Origin: Adiantum capillus-veneris
Taxonomy: Eukaryota; Streptophyta; Polypodiopsida; Polypodiales; Pteridaceae
DNA: 64,000 nt
Reading direction: 5' to 3'
NCBI GenBank assembly: GCA_014529385.2
Contig: CM043967.1
Coordinates: 79,877,278-79,941,277 of the forward strand
The translations under genes were made by a program, and so were the position numbers. Positions within the stretch are counted from its first letter, which is position 1, and each line of letters opens with the position of its first letter. The notes beneath the pieces were generated by a model. That model was given only the letters and a program-made list of their open reading frames with translations. It was not told the origin of the DNA and made no database searches. Of the stretch, positions 21,993-30,745 are shown one piece after another.

Positions 21993-22184
21993 TGAAGGAG
22001 TACGAGCGGAAGTGCGACGTGAGAGAGAGTGCGAGAAGAAGAGCACGACGATATGGTGAACTCGCTCTACTGTAATGTGTAGAGCATAGTGAGTTCTTAT
22101 TAGGTTTTTACAAAAGAATATGTGTACATACCTGGCGGCCCGCCCACTTACCTGGGCAACCACATTGGGCTTTATACCCCAACA
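21993..22184 (-). repeat. 5' LTR of Copia-C (192 bp)
   Basis: Same ends and length as 16633-16824. The minus strand start TGTTGGGGTATAAAGCCC contains a TATAAA close to the LTR edge; whether it is the promoter is unclear. Confidence 0.96.
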
Positions 22185-24366
22185 GAAGGTAGCCCTCACC
22201 TGCACCCATAGCCATAAGAAAACAGTTCGTTAGCATGTGACTGTACGCAAGTGATGCTGGGCATCCCAATTGTTATCCATGTGTCACCATTAAAAAAACA
22301 TAGTTCTTAACTTGTAATTTGTTCTTTTAGATAAAAAGTTTTTTTGAAAAAAAAATGAAGATCCTTGGCTTTTTTGCCAATCTGATACAGAAGGTACTCA
22401 ACCCCATAGAGCAGCCATAAATTCTGATTTTATTGTTTTTTTAATACAAAAGGCATTTTTTTACCAATCTTAAGATTTAAAGGAGTTAAGGAGAAAATCA
22501 AATTTTTACCAGAACTTCATCCCTAACTAGATAAGAGCAACTTATATTCCATTGATTTATGTATAAGCAGTCTCAAGCCAGACCTAAACTTACCACTTCC
22601 TTGTATATCAACAATATTTGGAATAGATCCTATTATTTGGAACTAGTTTTATAATCAAGCTGGGATATCCCCAAAAAAAATTTAGTATTTACCACTTATT
22701 ACCTACCTGAGATACCCCTTTCTTAGAAAAATTCATAACCATTATTCCTAAATATCCTTACTATTATGTTATGTCAATCATACTGCTGCCACATGCCAGC
22801 TAACAAATGTATACTACAATACATTGGATGACTCAGTCATAGAGAGCCCACTCAGACTCGAGAAATATAGAAAATTCTCCGGCCAGGCTCAGATAAAGGG
22901 AACTATATGACATACTCTGCATAACAAGCACCACCCCCTTTTTTTTACCATACAAGAAGCATTTTGAGTTATATACTGTAAGATGTTTAGAAAAAAGACT
23001 AGTTACCATATACTTTGAGAGAAAAAAATAAAAATAAAAAACCAGCAGTCACTGCCAGCAAATTTTATTGACTACTGGCATATATTATTGACTATTCGAG
23101 GTGCCCACAAATTAAGGCTAGTTAAAATCAATGTGTATGTTGACTTAGGTGAGCAGTCATAGGAAACATTCATTAATATTCTCCTTTAATGAAGTAATAT
23201 GGTAAAAATGTCAAGGTATATTTGAAACCAGCTATCTACCATATTCCAGTATTATGATGCATTCATTCCCTATCAAATATCTGAAACTAGGGCAATACCC
23301 CCGAAGTATTCAGTAAAGTCAGAGTATCCTTTTAGTTAAATCAGTAAATTAAATCGTCTGTTCTAAAAAATTCAGAGTAACCATCCAAGATCCGCTTAAG
23401 GACACTATATGATTTACCCTATAGTATCGAGATCCTTTTAAACCAACCCACTAGCAAGATGGTAGGTAAGGACAAGTGCCTATATACTTAAATGAGAATA
23501 AGAAGCCTGCAGAAGATGGTAAGCAAATTAAATTGAGTAGCCAAGGTTCAACCTAACCTTGGCCATCAGAAATCTGTCAACACATTGAATTAGTGATAGG
23601 TTTACCGGAAACTACCACTACTCTTCCTAGCGTATGATGAAAAAAACCAGTAAATTAGAAATCCGCTTTTATTCAACCTCAGTCCGGTATGTGCTGTCAC
23701 TTTATTTCTGTAGAATATCCGAGATAGGGCAACATATCAGAAGCGAGTACTCAGTATATACAAAATAATCTTTTAGCCGATTCAGTACAATAGGCAACCG
23801 GTAAAAAAATCCATCTTACTTGTAGGTGATGTATTATGGTAAAAATGGTCAAGTCAATTTGCAAAAACATTATTTACTCCTACAATCGGGTATGTGAAGC
23901 CACACATAACCTACTGTAATATCATAAGCCTGGCCAACATTTTTGAAACCTGTATTCAATGGCCTCAGAATAATCTTAAGTAGATTTAATAAAATAGGCC
24001 CCAGAACTAGTAACCGATTCAGTCCCGGGTCAGTCCTTTTACCCAAAACACCTCAGCAAAGTAACCAAACTATCCACAAATCATATACATCTCATTTTTT
24101 GTGAGGGACTGGTTATTTTCAGATCTGCAGTACCCCTTTCATAAGTACATTACCCAATTGAGTAACAATATTACCAGAGTCAACCGTATATACACACCAT
24201 TTCCTTTAAATACCCCACCATCCTCTTTTCCATGCAGCCATAAGATAAGAAATCATTCAAACCTGGAAATCTACCTTTTTTCAAAAAAATATAAAGGATA
24301 AATTTTACTCAAAACAACCAGTTTTACAGCCCCTTTTACGAAAACCAGATTTATTACTTCCATCAA

Positions 24367-24592
24367 ACATTACTTGGTAGTTCCTCGTTTTTCATGAGCT
24401 TTTCACATAACCAGGAAGAGCCAAGTTCCTGAGCTTTAAAACATTACTTGGTAGTTCCTCGTTTTTTGGGGAGAAAAGTATGTGGTAATGTATGGTGACT
24501 TTGGGACAGATTGGAATTGGGGATATGGTGTGTATTTAAAACATTACTTGGTAGTTCCTCATTCTTCATGAGCTTTTCACATAACCAGGAAG
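24367..24592. repeat. Direct repeats around ACTTGGTAGTTCCTC
   Basis: ACATTACTTGGTAGTTCCTC occurs at about 24367, 24441 and 24541. The first and third copies extend through TTCATGAGCTTTTCACATAACCAGG-type text for about 52 bases with two differences. They interleave with the inverted repeat at 24463-24684. Confidence 0.93.
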
Positions 24593-24684
24593 ATTTCATA
24601 TTCAATAATGCAAGTCGAAGCGAACCCCAATTCCAATCTGTCCCAAAGTCACCATACATTACCACATACTTTTCTCCCCAAAAA
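24463..24684. repeat. Perfect 60-bp inverted repeat with 102-bp spacer
   Basis: Arm 1 24463-24522 begins TTTTTGGGGAGAAAAGTATG; arm 2 24625-24684 is its exact reverse complement, ending CATACTTTTCTCCCCAAAAA. An RNA across it would form a 60-bp hairpin. There is no terminal target duplication to suggest a MITE. Confidence 0.96.
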
Positions 24685-25067
24685 TCATTAAGAACAGTCT
24701 CCGGAGCAAGTTAATAATAAAGAAAACAGTCTATTAACTGGTTTATTTTCTATCAGTCTTTGAGAGCATGAAAAGATTTCCTTTTTATATATTCAAGAAT
24801 TAAAACAAAAACAGATTTCTGTTAACCTATAGATTAGGAGACGACGACGCCTCCACAATGGCTTTCTCTGATTTTTTCGGCATGTTGAGCCACAGCAACC
24901 AGTAGATAAATACACACAGTTTTGAACTAACACACGCAGAGAGGTGATAACAGAGCACGTAGCTATATGAGTATGATTACTCACCTTAGGAGCCTTATTT
25001 ATATAGTTGATGCTCCTCTGCAGAAGACGCGACCCTTGAGTTGGACAGGTTAAGCTCACAACCGAGG

Positions 25068-25331
25068 ATGTCAGCACAGGCATATACCACGGGATCCCTC
25101 ACAACCCAAGATCCGGAAGATTACAGGCGAGATTCCGCCATATCTGCATCTTATGCTCAAGGGAAAAGGGCGGGGAAGATAGACATAGCAGACCCAACCC
25201 CAAAACCTAAGCGGTGGCGTGCAGTAGAGGCAAGAAGGACTCCATACCAGTCTTACAGAGTAAAGATTAGTACTATGACCAGAAAATGTAAAGCCCAGTC
25301 AGAGAGTCCACCTCATCACTTGGTAATTTAA
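25068..25331 (+). CDS. Short ORF behind a TATA-like box inside PLE repeat A (hypothetical)
   Basis: 87 codons from ATG 25068 (MSAQAYTTGSLTTQDPEDYR) to TAA at 25329-25331; basic and Pro/Arg-containing in the middle (TPKPKRWRAVEARR). TTATTTATATAG at 24988-24999 sits about 70 bases upstream, a plausible core promoter on the plus strand, opposite to the PLE RT. I recognise no family. Copy B lacks this part, so conservation cannot be judged. It could be chance. Confidence 0.3.
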   Translation: MSAQAYTTGSLTTQDPEDYRRDSAISASYAQGKRAGKIDIADPTPKPKRWRAVEARRTPYQSYRVKISTMTRKCKAQSESPPHHLVI

Positions 25332-25907
25332 GATAAAATTAATTCCCATAGTCAAAGCCCGACTTTTTCGACTAGAAGCGAGTAAACTGTATTCGGCTTC
25401 GGATATTCATACCCAGTAGGTATTTACATCTGCTATCCCAGCCTGAATTTAATAAACTGGGTTTATTCTAAATGGTTGGTCATATAGAAAACCCAAGTCC
25501 AGAGTATCATTTCCAGAGTAAGTGGTCTTTAACTATTTTGTTTAAGTTAAATGTAAAGCCCGGTCACACAATCTACATCACCACAAGGTAAAATTTGATA
25601 GCATCAATTCCTATAGTCACAGCCTGGTCTATAGACTCGTAGCTAGTAAGGTGTATCAGGCCTTGGGTATACATACACAATAGGTATTTACACCTGCTAT
25701 CCCAGCACTATATTAAGCTTCAGCACTACCAATAGTGTGAAAAAAAGGGGCCCTATCTTCAATGTGAGAGTAAACTCAATTTCAGGCACACTTTCCTATT
25801 TCCAATTTGGTTTAGCAGTTAAAAAAATGGTTTTATTAAAGATGGTTGGTCAAATATAAAACCCGAGTACAGAGTATCATTTCCAGAGTTAGCATTCTTC
25901 AACTATT
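25286..25907. repeat. Degenerate tandem duplication inside PLE repeat A
   Basis: Two units begin ATGTAAAGCCC (about 25288 and 25550). Both contain TAGGTATTTACA(T/C)CTGCTATCCC and GGTTGGTCA(T/A)AT, and end GAGTATCATTTCCAGAGT. The second has about 100 extra bases (about 25720-25830). Part of this structure recurs at 42056-42550. Confidence 0.88.
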
Positions 25908-26246
25908 TTGCATCCTCGGTGTATTATGGCCTACAGTCATGACCAGGTTTTTTTCATAGCAACTGCACATCTCTTTATGTCAAATGAATCTATACGTCGA
26001 GCAACATTACTCCGTTATGAACTTCATCTATTCCCGCAGTTAGGAACCTCTGTTTCCCAAACGAAGTGGTGGACATATCAGGACCGAGTGACACGAGTGA
26101 CACTTTGGGGTCGTGAACATTTCAAGAACAATATCCGATTGGTGATGGTTACTGAAACAGTGGGTCTAGGGCCAAAGTATTATTACATCGAGAATTCAGT
26201 AAAGCCTGGTTTTTCAGATCGGCTATATCTGCTAGCCCAGTTTTGA
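25908..26246 (+). pseudogene. Antisense ORF in PLE repeat A, unknown product
   Basis: 112-codon open frame on the strand opposite to RT. Visible text includes RRATLLRYELHLFPQLG and VTLWGREHFKNNIRL. In copy B the same frame (about 42549-42974) has an internal stop near 42716 but extends further, through LPPQKIFLYRSYGHQLRG to a stop; copy A lost about 53 bases there (at about 26243), truncating the protein. Most differences between the copies change amino acids, so no recent selection is evident. I do not recognise the family. Terminon-type PLE elements of rotifers carry extra opposite-strand genes (established), but membership here is only an idea. Confidence 0.45.
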
Positions 26247-26495
26247 GGATATTTTAAATGTACTCACCGCAATCGGGAGTATGGGGTAGCCTTGGCGACT
26301 CATATCGTACCTTTGGTTGAGCGTCCAAACACTTGCTTCTACTGTGATAGCTGTTTGTGTGATCATGTAATGGGCGGCATAATAGAGATGTAGATGCAAG
26401 GCTCCTGAAATAATCATCAGCTAAGCCTTTTTGTCTTGTGACAGTTTTTTTTTGTGTGTGTGTGTGTGCCCACCCTTTCCCAGGCACCTTATCGT

Positions 26496-26537
26496 ATGAG
26501 GTAGTAGACCCCATAGAATAGGGGCCTACCACCTCAT
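26496..26537 (-). other. Hairpin at the 3' side of the PLE RT gene
   Basis: 17-base arms (26496-26512 and 26521-26537) with an 8-base loop. In minus-strand RNA, the RT transcript sense, all 17 pairs form, two being G:U; in plus-strand RNA those two become A/C mismatches. It lies about 50 bases after the last RT stop and just before the (CA)n tract and repeat A. A 3'-end recognition or stability structure is an inference. Confidence 0.6.
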
Positions 26538-26584
26538 GAAGTGTTTGTATTAGTTTGCAACATGCTATGCTGTGGTTAGATTCA

Positions 26585-28530
26585 TTATGATTTAAGTAGA
26601 CTTATCAGATTTTGTAAGTCAAACTTAAGGTAGGTCCAGTTGTGTTTTTCTAGGGAGTTGCAGATGCATGCAACAAGGTCTTTTTTTGTAAACCCGTTAT
26701 TAATGAACTTGGTAATCAAAGTTTTGATCTCTTCATATGCTCTAAAACAGTCGAAAGAGGCATACATTATAAGAAAAAGAATTCCTAGACAGGTGTGTAG
26801 AGAATTTTTGTACGGTCTATTGCTTTTTCTCTTCGTAAATTCAGAGGACACAAGCTTAAGCTCTTAACTTTTCCAAAAAAAGCAAGTATAAAAGTTTCCC
26901 AAAAATGGGGAAGTTAAAGTAAACTCAATATTCAGGAAGTGTGTTCTAGAAATGATCCATTTATCCTGCCATAGCACTCTCTCAGAGAATGTAGGTTCAA
27001 TACTTAAGCAAGGTGGATATATATCATTAAGAGTAATCTCAAACATGGGGTTGTTGAGACTACATAGGTCATCCATAAATCTGAATGAATGTGCAAAGTG
27101 TGTGAGTAACGAATTACTTGCTGGGTTATTTAATATTTTTAGGAGCCATTGATATTAGAAGTAATAGAGATATAGATTACACATAATCGGAGAGCATGCA
27201 AAACCCATTGGGATCCCTAGAGTTTGTTTGTAGCAGGTATTACCTAATTGGATACAACTGTTATTCAGTAGCCAAAAGATATACTTATATAGATCTTCCT
27301 TTTTAAAGATGAAAGGTGCAGATTTATTCGATTTTTTAACCCATCCTTTATTCCCTTTTTGTGAGATGCATGTATACCCAAGCTCCTTTCTGTGGGCAAA
27401 GGCAATCTTTATAAGACACGATAAGGTATACACAAGCCCAAATGGTCCATCTATAGGGATGTTTTCATAGCATTGAGTTATGTCTGCCGTGAAGATAGAG
27501 TAAATGCTTTTTGGGAGGTTGATAAACACCTCAGCTGCGTTTTTTATGACCCAAAAAGGGCAATAATCTATATTTCTGAATCTCTTTATATCTCTGTATT
27601 TGATGGCATAGATATCTTTGATTTCTAGTAGAACAAAATTTAAACAGTGGGGTGATATCATTCGTAACACAAGAGAACAGGCTTTTGGAAGCGTCAGTAA
27701 TCCATCTAAATTTATGCTTATGATTCTTATATGTTGGGAAGAGTACAAGAATTTTCAAAGAGTCGGGACTACAACCGAGTCCTGATAATTCATTATTCAA
27801 TGTTGTAGCTACGCAAAGCGGAGAGTACTCAAGTTTAAGAAAGTCATTACTATTAAGTCGATCTTGAATTGGCAGCCTCAAATGCCAATTTTTTACATAT
27901 AAAGGATGCCATATTTGAGGCTTTATCTAGGCCAATAATGAGTCATTTCTTTTTAGTATAAAAAATAGAGGTCTTTATTTTCGGCGTAAGCCAAGTAGTA
28001 TCAGTGCTTAGCCATACTTGTGGCATAAGACTGATCTTTTTCCAAAAAATTCTTTTGAGTGTTGAAGTAAGTTGGAAGTGAACTTCCTCCTCCAGTTGGA
28101 GTTTTAAGGCCAAGTCGGCCAAGCATTCAAGTAGTGTCAATAAGGCACTTTGAGGATTTAGTGGAAAAGGAGGAATATGATTCAAGCCTTTACTCAAGAG
28201 ACTCCTTACTTGAGGATCCGAAATGATTTCTAAGTTAGACGTACAAACATGAAAACCAAATTCAGTGAAGTTTTTACAGAATTTTTGAAACAGATGACAA
28301 GAGCAGATAGGTATCTCATTATTATGGAGAAACTCATTGGAATAAAAAATATTCTTAATAGGTGACGAGTATTTCCATCCAATCATCACATCTTTTAGTA
28401 ATAAATTCCATCCAAAAATATGTCCAAAACATTATGCAAGGATATCTTGGGGAATAAAGAAATCCAAAATCTTGCTCGTAAACAAGAAATGTGAGATAAT
28501 CTTTTTACACACTTCTTCCTTTGGAGGTAG
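26585..28530 (-). pseudogene. Penelope-like element reverse transcriptase (ORF2), decayed
   Basis: Order in coding sense: N-terminal block HVCTSNLEIISDPQVRSLLS with KGLNHIPP (about 28130-28250), like the 'lr.LL.KGp.yr' block of PLEs; FPTYKNHKHKFRWITDASKS (about 27690-27750); RT motif A FTADITQCYENIP (about 27460-27500); WVKK...FIFKKEDLYKYI; motif B QTLGIPMGFACSPIMCNLYL (about 27165-27225); motif C FRFMDDLCSLNNP with MDD at 27068-27076 and NDIYPPCLSIEP; then a C-terminal tail ending LISLLKS at 26585. Frameshifts near 27950 and 27650 and nonsense codons at 27155 and 26864 break it; across the last two stops the frame is unchanged. I see no GIY-YIG endonuclease after the RT, as in Coprina/Athena-type PLEs (established for those groups). 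Not an LTR-element RT: motif order and spacing differ. Confidence 0.85.
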
Positions 28531-28567
28531 GTAACGTCTTCCGTAAGCAATCCTTCAATCCTGCATA

Positions 28568-29083
28568 TTAAATATCCAAAAGGTTTCTGATTGGTAGGTT
28601 TCTTCCCCTACCTCTCACATAACTTCTACCTCTCCCTCTTCCAAACACAGATTCACTCGAGGAGGGAGTTAAGAAAGAGGTGTAAGACGCCGCCGAAGAG
28701 ACAAGAGTATTAGGACGTTTGGAAACTTGAGATTCATCCTCTTCAATATTCGGTTTGATTTTCCCAACCCTACTTTTGATACCTTTAAAGCCGCCATAAG
28801 TGGTTAGCAAAGTCCCACACCCATCAGATCCAAGCTCTTCAAGTGTGTCATGCATAATTGATCTATACTGAATAAAGGCAATTTGAGCTAAGACCAGATC
28901 CTTCGCTTGTCCACCAAGCCAAGAGCAAAAGAGGGAAAGGTGAAATTCTTCTGCTTTATCAGGAAAGATACTAGGCAGATTGTTGAGGGCATACCAAATA
29001 GCATGGTCAAACCAAATTATGCTTGACTCGCAGGCAGCTTTGGGGTCTAATAATCTGCAAGCACACTTAAGGTAAGGCCTCAA
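28568..29083 (-). pseudogene. PLE ORF1, C-terminal part with Arg/Gly tail
   Basis: Open on the minus strand from the Copia-D border at 29083 to 28568. Visible text: LKCACRLLDPKAACESS, FDHAIWYALNNLPSIFPDKA, then a Ser-rich stretch and the Arg/Gly tail FGRGRGRSYVRGRGRN, typical of RNA-binding tails. It ends about 40 bases before the RT coding region starts. The upstream half is at 34671-35765. By position it is a gag-like or nucleic-acid-binding ORF1; no domain is recognised. Confidence 0.6.
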
Positions 29084-29714
29084 TGTTAAGTATGGAGCCT
29101 GATTTACCCTTTGTAATTTTTTGTGGTAAAAGCGCACATTTGTAAGGCCCCCATTATGAGGAGAAGTCATCGTGCGTGAAGGAAAATCACTCAACGGAAA
29201 CCAAAATTTTCACGGCCAAGAATCAGGGGCAACTTTAGGGGCCTCGGGGCCAAGACTTTTTTTCCCCTCGCCGGAATATTCCTTTTTGCCAGAATATTAT
29301 GGCCGGACAGCGGCCAGAAAGTGGTCGGAAAACAACCGTCGATTGGCCGGTGTCCGGAAGTCAATGGCCGGTGGCTGAATTCAAAATCGGACTTGTCTTC
29401 TCAAGGGCGGCCACACATGGGCGGATTGGAGGGTCCGATTTGGACTTATCTACACAAATGCGGTTACACATGGATGCCTCTCATGAGAGAGGGCAGCCCT
29501 TTTGGCCTATAAAAGGAGGCCATTTCTACACACATTTCATAGTGTGAAGTTGATGCAACAAGGTGAGTGTGAGGTGGTGAGAGTGAAGCAAAGCGGGAGC
29601 TCCATTAAGGGTATAATCCCTTTGTAAACTACTTCTTGTTTTGAAGTACTAAATCCATTGAGTGGCTGCTTTCTCGTGGACGTAGCCCACATTGGGTGAG
29701 CCACGTATATCGTG

Positions 29715-29749
<35 letters not shown>

Positions 29750-29834
29750 CTATAATCTTTTGTGTGTGAAATCTATCTCTCTCCATTAAGTAATCTACTC
29801 AAATATATATGTAGCTACGTCTTATTTCCTAACA
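29084..29834 (+). repeat. 5' LTR of Copia-D (751 bp)
   Basis: Starts TGTTAAGTATGG, ends TTCCTAACA. It contains CCTATAAAAGGAGGCC at about 29505, a strong TATA box, placing the transcript start near 29535-29540, and a (CT)14 run at 29719-29746. Confidence 0.94.
29507..29515 (+). promoter_or_regulatory. TATA box of the Copia-D LTR
   Basis: TATAAAAGG, 20 bases after a GGCAGCCC block; the same box recurs in the 3' LTR at about 34262. It best fits the RNA polymerase II core promoter of the element. Confidence 0.8.
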
Positions 29835-29836
29835 AC

Positions 29837-29848
29837 TGGTATCAGAGC
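29837..29848 (+). other. Primer binding site, tRNA-Met type (Copia-D)
   Basis: TGGTATCAGAGC two bases after the 5' LTR. A second copy follows the 3' LTR at 34585-34596, part of the unusual tail. Confidence 0.95.
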
Positions 29849-29907
29849 AAGGTTTGCTTGTAGCTAAATTATCTCAAGGAAAGGATTCCTTGAATTGAGT
29901 GGGAGTT

Positions 29908-30745
29908 ATGGCGGAGGAAGGGAAGCTCAATTGAGAAGTTCAACGGAAAAAACTACCAACATTGGAAGATGCAGATTGAAGACTATCTCTACCAGAAGGA
30001 CCTCTATTTGCCACTAGGCGGTCTTGCAAAGAAGCCCGCAATGATGGCAGATGAAGCATGGATTGTCCTTGATTGAAAGGCACTGGGAACAATCCGATTA
30101 AGCTTGGCATCAACGGTGGCCTTCAATGTTTCGGAGATGAAGACCACGGAGGACTTGATGAAGACACTTGACGACTTCTATGAGAAACCATCGGCATCCA
30201 ATAAGGTATTTCTTATGAAGCGCTTGTTCAATCTAAAGATGGCACAGAATGGTTCAGTTGCAGAACACCTAAATGACTTTAACACAAACATAAGTCAACT
30301 TAGATCGGTGAAAATCAATTTCGATGATGATGAAGTGCGAGCTCTCCTTATACTATCATCTCTACCGGATAGTTGGGATAGCCTTGTGATGGCTGTAAGT
30401 AATTCTATTTCTGGCACAAATACTCTTAAGTTTAATGATGTTGTGGGTGTTCTCCTAAGTGAATAAATACGAAGGAGAAGCACAGGAGAATCATCAAGTG
30501 TTGCATTGTCAGTGGAAACAAGAGGAAGGCCTAAGGAGAGGTTCAAAAACCAAAAGGGTCGAGATCGCTCAAGACGAAGCAAGTCATGCACAAAGTCAAT
30601 TTTTGAATGTTGGAACTACGTCAAGAAGGGCCACGTCAAGAAGGATTGCTGGTCCAAGAAGAAGAAGGAGACAGAGTCTCAAGACAACAAGCCAACATCG
30701 GAGGCCAATGTGGCAGGTAAAGTAGAGCAAGATGCTCTAATTCTC
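29908..30745 (+). pseudogene. Copia-D gag
   Basis: ATG at 29908 (MAEEGKL) is followed at once by a stop in that frame; the real frame continues as KFNGKNYQHWKMQIEDYLYQ after a small shift. Then a stop near 30074, TTEDLMKTLDDFYEKPSASN, MAQNGSVAEHLNDFN and a stop at 30464-30466. The knuckle is CWNYVKKGHVKKDC (about 30600-30645): the second Cys of CX2C is Tyr, so zinc binding is probably lost. Capsid and RNA packaging protein of a copia element. Confidence 0.92.

Larger units (their letters stand above)
16633..22184 (-). mobile_element. Copia-C, full-length Ty1/copia, 5552 bp
   Basis: Two 192-bp LTRs (16633-16824, 21993-22184), tRNA-Met primer site, long leader, gag-pol on the minus strand and polypurine tract, flanked by GAAGG. 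The LTRs differ at about 5 of 192 positions by eye, so the insertion is fairly young. About three nonsense codons and a frameshift make it defective. RT and integrase motifs place it in Ty1/copia; I do not assign a lineage. Confidence 0.97.
22185..26450 (-). repeat. PLE direct terminal repeat, copy A, main segment
   Basis: Starts with the GAAGG duplication, continues TAGCCCTCACCTGCACCC (as at 36246) and runs to the (TG)n at about 26452. Its last kilobase (25416-26450) matches 42056-43134 at high identity. The middle (about 22255-25415) has no partner in copy B, where it was deleted. The sequence is AT-rich and noncoding except for short plus-strand frames near its right end. Between about 23200 and 24030 loosely similar blocks recur (for example TTATGGTAAAAATG at about 23197 and 23833), suggesting old tandem repeats. 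Confidence 0.85.

Noticed and set aside
24463-24684. A MITE based on the 60-bp inverted repeat.
   Set aside because: No target duplication at the outer ends, and the arms are intertwined with direct repeats and a 26-bp filler-like match, which fits repair better.
26400-26450. CTGATGA on the minus strand (26414-26420, also 43098-43104 in copy B), as a hammerhead ribozyme core expected in PLE repeats.
   Set aside because: An AAGGCT/AGCCTT stem surrounds it in copy A, but the required GAAA after stem II and the cleavage-site arrangement are not present. One heptamer is expected by chance.
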